23,337 bases of DNA from Thermoplasmata archaeon. Its GTDB lineage: Archaea; Thermoplasmatota; Thermoplasmata; Sysuiplasmatales; Sysuiplasmataceae. Numbering within the stretch: position 1 is the stretch's first letter; each line of letters begins with the position of its first letter. The DNA is taken from positions 1 to 23,337 of the forward strand of contig JAJYOM010000009.1 of NCBI GenBank assembly GCA_021796175.1, in the 5' to 3' direction. The notes beneath the pieces were generated by a model, which saw nothing but the letters and a program-made list of their open reading frames with translations, was not told where the DNA came from and did not search any database. Made by a program: the position numbers and the translations under genes. This document shows, piece by piece, positions 7,481 through 14,923 of this stretch.

Positions 7481-8965
7481 TCAGGAAATCAATGACAGAA
7501 TCGCTGCGAGCGGTATTCCGACCCATGAGGGCCTGTTGTTCAGCTCGTAGTCCAGTTCGTATACCGCCTTCTCGATGGTGAAGAAGGCCAGTGCCTTTTC
7601 CATTCCATCAAAAGTCGGAGGCAGAAACTGCATATCCCGCCCGCTGGAGGCCCAGTATGATTCAAGGAACGCACCCTGTGCGAGCCTGCTCCACCTGGAG
7701 AATATACTCTCTGACTCAGGCGTTCCCGCCCTTCTGGCGCTGAAGCTCGCAGCGTAATCAAGCGATCTCAGCATGCCGCTCACATCTTTCAGGGCGCAAT
7801 GCGGCGAGCGCCTGTAGTCCAGCGATCGCATAGGCTCACCCTCGAAGTCTATGATGTACAGTTTGCGGCCCGCCTTGAGCACCTGACCAAGGTGGTAGTC
7901 GCCGTGGACCCTGATCCTGCGCACGCCAAGCGTGTGCAAATCCGCCACATTGTCCGCAGACCGGGATAGCTTCTGTTTCTCGGCCATTAGCCTCCCTGCC
8001 ATTGAAGAGGCTGCTCCCTCCAGCAGGTGCCGTCTTGCTTCGAGAGTCCGCATGACAGAATCGGTCAGTTTCGAGAAATCCGCCGCCCAGCGCAAAGTGT
8101 CCTCGTGTGAAACCGCCACAGGTGCAAAAGCCTCATTCCCGCCGATGGAGGCAAGTGCATTGTGAAGCTGGGCGGTAACCCTGCCCAAGTCGGAAACCAG
8201 ACCGAGGCATGAGTGTTCATTGTCCGCCCGGTCATCAGGCTCCGGACCGGACGCGGCTGATTCGGTGAAAAGGGAGAGTTCTTTGAGAAAATAGGTCCAG
8301 CAGTCACCCTCATTTTCGACGAACTCGCTCAGTGAGCCTACTGTGCACTTCGTCTCACCCGTATATTCAAGCCTGCCCAGCGGTTTGGGGACAGCAGAGA
8401 AACCTGAGGACGAAGACAGTGCGTCAGGCACTTCGCAGTCCGGGTTCACGCCCTTTTCTATCTTCCGGTAACTCTTGTAAATGGAACTGCGGCCAATCAC
8501 GACGGAAGTGTTGCTCTGTTCGGACGATATGACACTTGTCTGCATTGGCCAGCCGCCGGGATCTGCGAAAAATCGCGTATGCACAGTGCTTATTTGCCCC
8601 TTACGCATTTCCATCCGCCTGTTCCCGGCCAGTGCATGCATGACACCTTCCATGAATCGCGCATCGAAAAGCGCATCGCTGAGAACTAGCGTCTTACCCT
8701 CCTTTTCGATCCTAATCGAAAGGGGGACATTGTCGCCGCCGGACAGGGAAAGCGGGATGAAATAATCCTCCACGACGTCCTGGTCGAATACAAGCCTGAC
8801 TATCGCCAGCGGAAAAATGCCTGAATCGTATTGCATCTCCCCGTAATCCAGCATCAGCTGCGATCTGACAGCTCTTGCTTTCCCGCCGAACCATCTCTGC
8901 CCCTTCAGCGCGTCTGCCAGCGGTTCAGCAAGCATATCCGCCTCCTGCGGGCTGAGCAGCGTCAT
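7481..8965 (-). CDS. mak: Maltokinase (ATP:maltose 1-phosphotransferase)
   Basis: Phosphorylates maltose to alpha-maltose-1-phosphate, the donor used by GlgE; 494 residues, a stand-alone version. The N-terminal cap domain has the diagnostic GQRWFGGKAR (22-31). The kinase part has an aminoglycoside-phosphotransferase-like fold: nucleotide-loop region SVVIGRSSIYKSYRK (~154-168), catalytic VHGDYHLGQVL (HGD at 354-356), and the metal-binding IIDFEGEPMRSL (~371-382), the last two being hallmarks of Pep2/maltokinase. The ATG at 8965 immediately follows the treS stop codon, and a strong GAGGAGG lies in the end of treS. In many bacteria this enzyme is fused to the C-terminus of TreS; here the two are separate but adjacent and in the same frame. 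Confidence 0.93.
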   Translation of the reverse strand: MTLLSPQEADMLAEPLADALKGQRWFGGKARAVRSQLMLDYGEMQYDSGIFPLAIVRLVFDQDVVEDYFIPLSLSGGDNVPLSIRIEKEGKTLVLSDALFDARFMEGVMHALAGNRRMEMRKGQISTVHTRFFADPGGWPMQTSVISSEQSNTSVVIGRSSIYKSYRKIEKGVNPDCEVPDALSSSSGFSAVPKPLGRLEYTGETKCTVGSLSEFVENEGDCWTYFLKELSLFTESAASGPEPDDRADNEHSCLGLVSDLGRVTAQLHNALASIGGNEAFAPVAVSHEDTLRWAADFSKLTDSVMRTLEARRHLLEGAASSMAGRLMAEKQKLSRSADNVADLHTLGVRRIRVHGDYHLGQVLKAGRKLYIIDFEGEPMRSLDYRRSPHCALKDVSGMLRSLDYAASFSARRAGTPESESIFSRWSRLAQGAFLESYWASSGRDMQFLPPTFDGMEKALAFFTIEKAVYELDYELNNRPSWVGIPLAAILSLIS

Positions 8966-10627
8966 TCAGCCCTCCTCATCACTGCCTGTGGGCTCTGTCA
9001 GGCCGAGCCAGAAGAAAGATCTGGGATGAAGTGTGAAGAAGTATGGAAGGTCGCCTATCCTGGGGAACTGGGCCCCGCTGATTGCCTCAACTGGCCGGAG
9101 GCCGGAGAACTCCGGCAGTGATAGCTCAAGGTATGTTGGCTTCCTTGAGAGATTGAAAATGCAGAGCATGCGATCTTCTCCATAACTGCGAATGTAGGAG
9201 AGAACATGCCTGTTTCTATGCTCAAGGAACTTTATGCTGCCTCTCCCCATCACCTGTGCATACCTCTTCCTGACGGAGAGCATCTTCCTCACCCAGTTCA
9301 GCATTGATGTCGGCAGCCTGTTCTCCGAATCGACATTCACATTCCCGTAGTGGTAATTTGGGCTTGTTATCGGGGGTGAGAACAGCTGCTCAGTGTCCGC
9401 ACTCGAGAAACCGGCGTTCCTGTCGTAGGACCATTGCATAGGCGTCCTCACGCCGTTCCTGTCCCCCAGGTATATGTTGTCGCCCATCCCTATTTCGTCA
9501 CCGTAGTAGAGAACAGGTGAACCCGGGAGCGAGAGTAGTAGAGCGTGAACCAGCTCAAGAGACGCCCTGTCGTTATCCAGCAGGGGTGCAAGCCTCCTTC
9601 TTATGCCGATGTTCAGTCGCATCTTGGGATGTCTCGCATATTCCGAGTACATGATATCCCTCTCCTCGCTGGTGACCATCTCAAGCGTCAGTTCATCGTG
9701 ATTCCTGAGGAATATGGCCCAGTCGCACTTCTCTGGTATTGGTATAATCTCCTTCACGATATTGACAATAGGATAGGCATCCTCCTTGGCAAGTGCGACA
9801 AAAATCCTTGGCATGAGGGGGAAATTGAACGCCATGTGAAATTCATCCTGATCGCCGAAATAGGCCTTGGCATCGGATGGCCACTGGTTGGCCTCTGCAA
9901 GGAGAATCGTCCCCGGAAACTCCTTCTCCATCATCCTCCTGACCTCCTTGAAGTACGCGTGCGTTTCTGGAAGATTCTCGCATGTTGTCCCTTCCCTCTC
10001 GAAGAGATACGGAACAGCATCGCAACGGAAGCCGTCTAGGCCCATCCTGAGCCAGAACCTCATCACATTCTTCATTTCCTCGCGTACCTCGGGATTATCG
10101 TAATTCAGATCAGGCTGGTGGCTGTAGAATCTGTGCCAGTAGTACTGCTTTGTCCTCGGTTCCCATGCCCAGTTTGAGATTTCTGTATCTGTGAAGATTA
10201 TGCGGGCACCGCTGTACCTGCTTGCATCATCACTCCAGACAAACCACTGCCTCCTGGGCGATTCCCTTGATGACACAGCCTCCCTGAACCAGCTGTGCTG
10301 GTCAGAACAGTGATTCATGACAAGGTCAGCTATGATCTTCATTCCTCTCGAATGCGCCTCGGCAAGAAGCAGCCTGAAGTCGTCCAGTGTCCCGTACTCG
10401 GGCTGGATTGAATAGTAGTCGGAAATGTCGTACCCGTCGTCCTTCATTGGTGAATTATAGAATGGAAGGAGCCAGAGACAGTCTGCACCGAGGGCGTGGA
10501 GGTAATCGAGCTTGAGTCTCACCCCGTTGATATCTCCAATGCCGTCGCCATTTGAATCGTAGAACGACTTGACTGGCAGCTCGTAGAATATCGCATCCCT
10601 GTACCAGAGGGGAACATCCACATGCAT
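8966..10627 (-). CDS. treS: Trehalose synthase (maltose alpha-D-glucosyltransferase)
   Basis: Interconverts trehalose and maltose by intramolecular glucosyl transfer; 553 residues, family GH13_16. The start WYRDAIFYELPVKSFYDSN, the GDGIGD loop and DLVMNHCSDQHSWF are typical TreS blocks. Catalytic residues by alignment are D203 (GFRCDAVPY), E245 (ILLAEANQW) and D311 (RNHDEL). The ATG at 10627 is chosen: it overlaps the glgE stop as TGATG, with GGGGTGA forming the ribosome binding site, and the protein then begins six residues before the conserved WYRDA. A longer frame from 10702 would only read through glgE sequence. It supplies maltose to Mak, encoded next. With Mak and GlgE present, flux would be toward glucan. 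Confidence 0.95.
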   Translation of the reverse strand: MHVDVPLWYRDAIFYELPVKSFYDSNGDGIGDINGVRLKLDYLHALGADCLWLLPFYNSPMKDDGYDISDYYSIQPEYGTLDDFRLLLAEAHSRGMKIIADLVMNHCSDQHSWFREAVSSRESPRRQWFVWSDDASRYSGARIIFTDTEISNWAWEPRTKQYYWHRFYSHQPDLNYDNPEVREEMKNVMRFWLRMGLDGFRCDAVPYLFEREGTTCENLPETHAYFKEVRRMMEKEFPGTILLAEANQWPSDAKAYFGDQDEFHMAFNFPLMPRIFVALAKEDAYPIVNIVKEIIPIPEKCDWAIFLRNHDELTLEMVTSEERDIMYSEYARHPKMRLNIGIRRRLAPLLDNDRASLELVHALLLSLPGSPVLYYGDEIGMGDNIYLGDRNGVRTPMQWSYDRNAGFSSADTEQLFSPPITSPNYHYGNVNVDSENRLPTSMLNWVRKMLSVRKRYAQVMGRGSIKFLEHRNRHVLSYIRSYGEDRMLCIFNLSRKPTYLELSLPEFSGLRPVEAISGAQFPRIGDLPYFFTLHPRSFFWLGLTEPTGSDEEG

Positions 10628-12558
10628 CACCCCACAGGTACGAGTATGTGACCGGGCCTCTCGCCCGGGTCCAGCCTCACGTAGTTGTATTCGCCGTGCC
10701 ATCTGAAAATCTCGCCGGTCAGCAGATCCCTGACGCTGTAATCACTGTCACCCTCGGTGCCGAATAAAGAGGCAGGTACCCGGAGCATTGTATCCTGCGG
10801 CTCAAACGGATTTATGTTCACAACCACGAGGGCGGCGCTGTCTCCTGCTGAGGATTTCCTGACATATGCCACTATATTCGGATTTCCGGCAGGCAGGAAC
10901 TCGGTATTGCCCAGTCCCTGGAATGCACTGTATTTCCGCCTTATTTCATTGAGTGTGGTGATAAGCTGCCTTATGTTCCCCGACCTGTTCCAGTCTCTAT
11001 GCCTCAATTCGTATTTTTCAGAATTCATATACTCCTCCCTTCCAGGGAGAGCTTCGTTTTCACAAAGCTCGAAACCGCTGTACATTCCCCAGATAGGTGA
11101 AAGTGTTGAGGCGAGTAACGCCCTCATCATGAATGCCGGCCTTCCGCCATTCTGCAGTACATACGGAAGTATGTCCGGAGTGTTGGTGAAAAGATTTGGC
11201 CGAAAATAGTCTGCTGTTCCGGGTCTGCTGATCTCGGTGAAATACTCTTCCAGTTCCCAGTTGAAATTCTTCCATGTGAAATATGTGTAGGACTGCGTGA
11301 AACCTATCCTGGACAGCTCATACATGACCTTGGGCCGTGTGAATGCTTCTGACAGGAAGATAACATCTGGATGTTCTTTCCTGATGGAGGTTATGACCCA
11401 TTCCCAGAATGCAAATGGTTTCGTATGCGGATTGTCCACCCTGAATATTCGCACTCCCGCTTCAATCCAGTAAAGGAAGATGCTCCTCAGCTCCTCCCAG
11501 AGTCCCTTCCAGTCGCTGCTCTCGAAGTTCAGGGGGTAAATGTCAAAGTACTTTTTCGGCGGATTCTCCGCGTACCTTATTGAGCCATCCTCCCTGCGGT
11601 AGAACCACTGCGGATGCTCCCTGACATACGGATGGTCCGGAGAGCACTGGAAGGCTATGTCCATCGCCACCTCCAGTCCCTTTCCTCTTGCAGCAGCAAG
11701 CAACCGCTTGAAATCTGCCATCGTGCCCAGCTCCGGATTGATTGACTTGTGCCCGCCCTCACTGTTGCCTATTGCCCAGGGACTACCCGGATCGGACTTC
11801 AGTGCAGTTGTGGAACCGTTTTTTCCCCGCCTGTTTGTAATACCAATTGGATGTATTGGCGTCAGGTAGAGCACGTCGAAACCCATGGTCGCGATGTCGT
11901 CCAGCCTGGAAATGCAGTCATCGAATGTACCATGCCTCCCCCTGACTGCTGACTGTGATCTCGGGAAGAGTTCGTACCAGCTGCTGAAACCGGCAATCTT
12001 CCTGTCCACGACAATCTCAAGCTGCCGGCGGTAACGAGCCTTCTCTCTCGGCTGGTGGGAAGTTGCCAGTTTCAATGTTTCTTCGTTGGATGCGGTCCGG
12101 ACTGCGGTATCGGTGTCGGATCTGGAAATTATTTCGGCCAGCTCCGCTATTCTTGCCCGTTCAACCCCCGTTCCCTGGGCCATTCCCTTCAGCATGGCAA
12201 TGCCCGACCTGAGGTCCGCCGACACGTCTTCACCCGATGCATGCCACTTCTTCAGGTCCGAAAGCCATGTGGAGTAGACATCCACCCACGCCTCTACTGT
12301 GTACTGGTAGGTTGTGTTTGTATCGGCAGCAAAACAACCGGACCAGCTGTCATTTTCACCCTTGTTCATTGGCGCCCTTGACCACTCACTGTCGGACACC
12401 TTCCTGTAAAGCAGGTCGGCAGAGAGAAGACTGGTACCGTGCGTGAATATATCAGCTGTGACCATGACAGTATCGCCCACTTTCCTCTTGGCCGGATAAG
12501 AGCCGCAGTCGATCTGCGGCATTACATTCTCAATCACAATGTCATTCCGGATGTCCAT
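10627..12558 (-). CDS. glgE: Alpha-1,4-glucan:maltose-1-phosphate maltosyltransferase
   Basis: Transfers maltosyl units from maltose-1-phosphate to the non-reducing end of alpha-1,4-glucan; 643 residues, family GH13_3. The N-terminal beta domain begins IVIENVMPQIDCGSYPAKR, as in GlgE proteins, and an inserted helical bundle (~95-170) is characteristic. The barrel contains YLTPIHPIG, AMDIAFQCSPDHP and KKYFDIYPLNFE, all GlgE signatures. The predicted nucleophile is D375 (IFRVDNPHTKP), acid/base E404 (FLSEAFTRP), and D462 is in NTPDILP. The ATG at 12558 lies 3 nt after the glgB stop with AAGGTGAT upstream. This is the committed enzyme of the GlgE pathway and the key marker for its presence. Confidence 0.96.
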   Translation of the reverse strand: MDIRNDIVIENVMPQIDCGSYPAKRKVGDTVMVTADIFTHGTSLLSADLLYRKVSDSEWSRAPMNKGENDSWSGCFAADTNTTYQYTVEAWVDVYSTWLSDLKKWHASGEDVSADLRSGIAMLKGMAQGTGVERARIAELAEIISRSDTDTAVRTASNEETLKLATSHQPREKARYRRQLEIVVDRKIAGFSSWYELFPRSQSAVRGRHGTFDDCISRLDDIATMGFDVLYLTPIHPIGITNRRGKNGSTTALKSDPGSPWAIGNSEGGHKSINPELGTMADFKRLLAAARGKGLEVAMDIAFQCSPDHPYVREHPQWFYRREDGSIRYAENPPKKYFDIYPLNFESSDWKGLWEELRSIFLYWIEAGVRIFRVDNPHTKPFAFWEWVITSIRKEHPDVIFLSEAFTRPKVMYELSRIGFTQSYTYFTWKNFNWELEEYFTEISRPGTADYFRPNLFTNTPDILPYVLQNGGRPAFMMRALLASTLSPIWGMYSGFELCENEALPGREEYMNSEKYELRHRDWNRSGNIRQLITTLNEIRRKYSAFQGLGNTEFLPAGNPNIVAYVRKSSAGDSAALVVVNINPFEPQDTMLRVPASLFGTEGDSDYSVRDLLTGEIFRWHGEYNYVRLDPGERPGHILVPVG

Positions 12559-12561
12559 GTG

Positions 12562-14784
12562 TCAGTCATCACCTTCGTAAAGGAATATCTCCGCTGCGAG
12601 AGGTGGTAGCGTCAGGGAAACAGACTGTGGCCTTCCATGCATCTGTATATCCTCGGACGCTATGCCGCCGAAATTGCCCATTCCGCTGCCGCCGTAATCA
12701 GCTGCATCTGTATTGAGCAGCTCCAGGTATTTTCCCCTCCAGGGGACGCCTATTCTGTATTTGTGCCTTGGCACAGGTGTCATATTGTATACAAAAATCA
12801 GCCCCTTCCCCCCGTCGTTTGAATGGCGGATGAAACTTATGATGCTGTTGTCGGTGTCGCCGAAATCAATCCATTCGAAACCGCCCGGATCGCTGTCAAG
12901 TGAGTGCAGCTGGCTGTATTCCCTGTACAGCCTGTTCATGTCACCCACAAGGAGTGAAAGCCTGCTGTGCGGCTCAAGTCCGGTAAGTTGCCAGTCCAGC
13001 TCCCTGTTCACATCCCACTCCGACCACTGGCCGAATTCGCCGCCCATGAAGAGCAGTTTCTTTCCAGGACTGCCCAGCTGGTAGGCAAGGCAGAGCCTCA
13101 GGTTTGCGAATTTCTGCCAGTAGTCACCCGGCATTTTCGAAAGCAGAGAGCCCTTCCCATGCACAACCTCATCGTGAGACAGGGGCAGCATGAACCTCTC
13201 GCTGAAGGCATACCAGACAGAGAATGTGAGGTTCCGCTGGTGATATTTCCTGTGAACTGGATTCTTGGAGAAATATTCAAGTGTGTCATGCATCCAGCCC
13301 ATGTTCCATTTGAAGTCAAATCCAAGGCCGCCCAGCTCTGTCCTGCCGGTAACGCCTCCCCATGCAGTGGACTCCTCTGCTATTGTCATGATCCCGGGCT
13401 GCATTTCATGCAGAATACTGTTCAAATCGCGGAGAAAGGCAATAGCATCCAGATTCTCCCTGCCGCCGTATCTGTTTGGTACCCATTCGCCCTCCTTCCT
13501 TGAGTAATCCAGGTAGAGCATTGAGGAGACTGCATCGATCCTTAAGCCGTCTGCATGATAAACACCAGTCCAGAAAAGCGCGTTGCTTATGAGGAAATTG
13601 CGTACCTCGTTCCTTCCATAGTTGAAGACATTGGTGCCCCAGTCCGGGTGCCTGCCCTTCCTCGGATCCTCATGGTCAAACAGGTGTGTACCGTCATACA
13701 TTGAAAGACCGAACTCGTCATCAGGGAAATGGGCCGGCACCCAGTCGAGTATCACACCCAGCCCGTTCCTGTGGCATTCGTTGATGAACCACTTGAAATC
13801 GGCCGGTGTACCGTATCTTGATGTTGGCGCATAATAGTTGATTACCTGGTAGCCCCATGATGCGTCCAGCGGATGCTCCATGACAGGAAGCAGCTCTATA
13901 TGCGTGAATCCAAGCCTCCGGGCGTAATTTATCAGTTCCAGGCCGCCCTTGCGGAAATCAGGGAATCCCCGGTCGGGCCTGTGCCATGATCCAAAATGTA
14001 CCTCGTAAACCGAAATTGGCTCCGAGAGCCTGTTTCCTTTGCTTCTCTCAGCGATCCATGCGGCATCAGTCCAGTCGTACGAAAGGTCAGTGACAATGGA
14101 ACCGGTCCTCGGCCTCAGTTCAGTCCTGAAGGCGTATGGATCTGTCCTCACCCTGACATTACCGTCTGAGTCGGACCTTATTGCGAATTTGTAGATTTCA
14201 TCCACTCCGATGCCAGGTATGAAGAGCTCCCAAAGTCCGGAGTGCTTGACATTTGCCATTGGATGAGAACCTGGTTTCCAATGATTGAAATTCCCCACCA
14301 CAGAAACAGCCGAAGCATTAGGCGCCCAGACGACAAATCTCGTTCCTGAAACACCCTCCCTGACTGAAATGTGCGCCCCAAGTGTTTCATAGCTGAGATG
14401 CAGCTCACCCTTCTTGAACAGATATATATCGAAGTCGGAAATTGATGGCTGAAACTGGTACGGATCTGCCCTCCGGTCTACGTAGCCGGTGGGATCTTCA
14501 TACACGATGAAGTAAACTCCGACTTCCGCCTTCTGGTCCAGCGAGCCGGTAAACAGACCGGTATCGCTCAGCCTTTCAAGATCGAGCAGCCGGACTGATC
14601 GTTCATTTTCAATCCATGCTTTGCTCGCCAGTGGGAGGAAGCACCTGAACTCGCGCATGCCGCCGACAATGTGGTGGCCAAGATGCCTGAATGGATCCTG
14701 GTCAGTGAATGTTTCAACTGGCCTGAGCTCAGTCTTGATTGAGTTGCTTCGAACTGAAGTCTGCACGATTCTCGAATGAACCAT
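12562..14784 (-). CDS. glgB: 1,4-alpha-glucan branching enzyme (GH13_9)
   Basis: Introduces alpha-1,6 branches into glucan; 740 residues, full length for bacterial-type GlgB. Two N-terminal CBM48-like domains (~25-115 and ~140-245; the second with FVVWAPNASAVSVVGNFN) precede the GH13 barrel. Catalytic residues by alignment are D417 (ADGLRIDAVS), E470 (TIAEESTAW) and D538 (LSHDEVVHGKGS). The start is the ATG at 14784, first gene of the cluster. An AT-rich element is only ~10-20 nt upstream, so a GTG at codon 7 is an alternative leaderless start. It belongs to GH13, not the GH57 branching enzymes of many thermophilic archaea, which fits acquisition together with glgE. Confidence 0.96.
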   Translation of the reverse strand: MVHSRIVQTSVRSNSIKTELRPVETFTDQDPFRHLGHHIVGGMREFRCFLPLASKAWIENERSVRLLDLERLSDTGLFTGSLDQKAEVGVYFIVYEDPTGYVDRRADPYQFQPSISDFDIYLFKKGELHLSYETLGAHISVREGVSGTRFVVWAPNASAVSVVGNFNHWKPGSHPMANVKHSGLWELFIPGIGVDEIYKFAIRSDSDGNVRVRTDPYAFRTELRPRTGSIVTDLSYDWTDAAWIAERSKGNRLSEPISVYEVHFGSWHRPDRGFPDFRKGGLELINYARRLGFTHIELLPVMEHPLDASWGYQVINYYAPTSRYGTPADFKWFINECHRNGLGVILDWVPAHFPDDEFGLSMYDGTHLFDHEDPRKGRHPDWGTNVFNYGRNEVRNFLISNALFWTGVYHADGLRIDAVSSMLYLDYSRKEGEWVPNRYGGRENLDAIAFLRDLNSILHEMQPGIMTIAEESTAWGGVTGRTELGGLGFDFKWNMGWMHDTLEYFSKNPVHRKYHQRNLTFSVWYAFSERFMLPLSHDEVVHGKGSLLSKMPGDYWQKFANLRLCLAYQLGSPGKKLLFMGGEFGQWSEWDVNRELDWQLTGLEPHSRLSLLVGDMNRLYREYSQLHSLDSDPGGFEWIDFGDTDNSIISFIRHSNDGGKGLIFVYNMTPVPRHKYRIGVPWRGKYLELLNTDAADYGGSGMGNFGGIASEDIQMHGRPQSVSLTLPPLAAEIFLYEGDD

Positions 14785-14923
14785 TGTTCTTTAATATGTT
14801 CTTTTTTGATTCTCTGCGGCGCCTGCCCTGAAATGAAGATGTCCCCGCAGATGCTGGCACCTTTTTATCCTGTCTGTCTGGCATCAAAAGTGCTAACTAA
14901 TAGTGGAAGTTTAGCCACATGCT
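14785..14923. promoter_or_regulatory. Divergent promoter region between glgB and the GH31 gene
   Basis: The 139-bp gap separates the divergent glucan operon and alpha-glucosidase gene. Toward glgB, ATATTAA and an A-run occur within ~25 nt of the start. Toward the GH31 gene, CTTTTTATCC (14861-14870) and a weak CTAACTAATAG (14892-14902) are candidate boxes; the latter is ~25 nt before the GTG start and would give a leaderless mRNA. No clear inverted-repeat operator is visible. A shared regulator acting here is an inference from the divergent layout. Confidence 0.45.

Noticed and set aside
10628..10702. TreS extension starting at 10702
   Set aside because: It lies entirely in the glgE 3' end, adds a non-family arginine-rich leader, and the TGATG junction at 10627 has a good ribosome binding site.
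10757..11209. 150-codon plus-strand frame inside glgE
   Set aside because: Its translation resembles no protein family and it is antisense to a conserved catalytic domain; long antisense frames are common in GC-rich genes.
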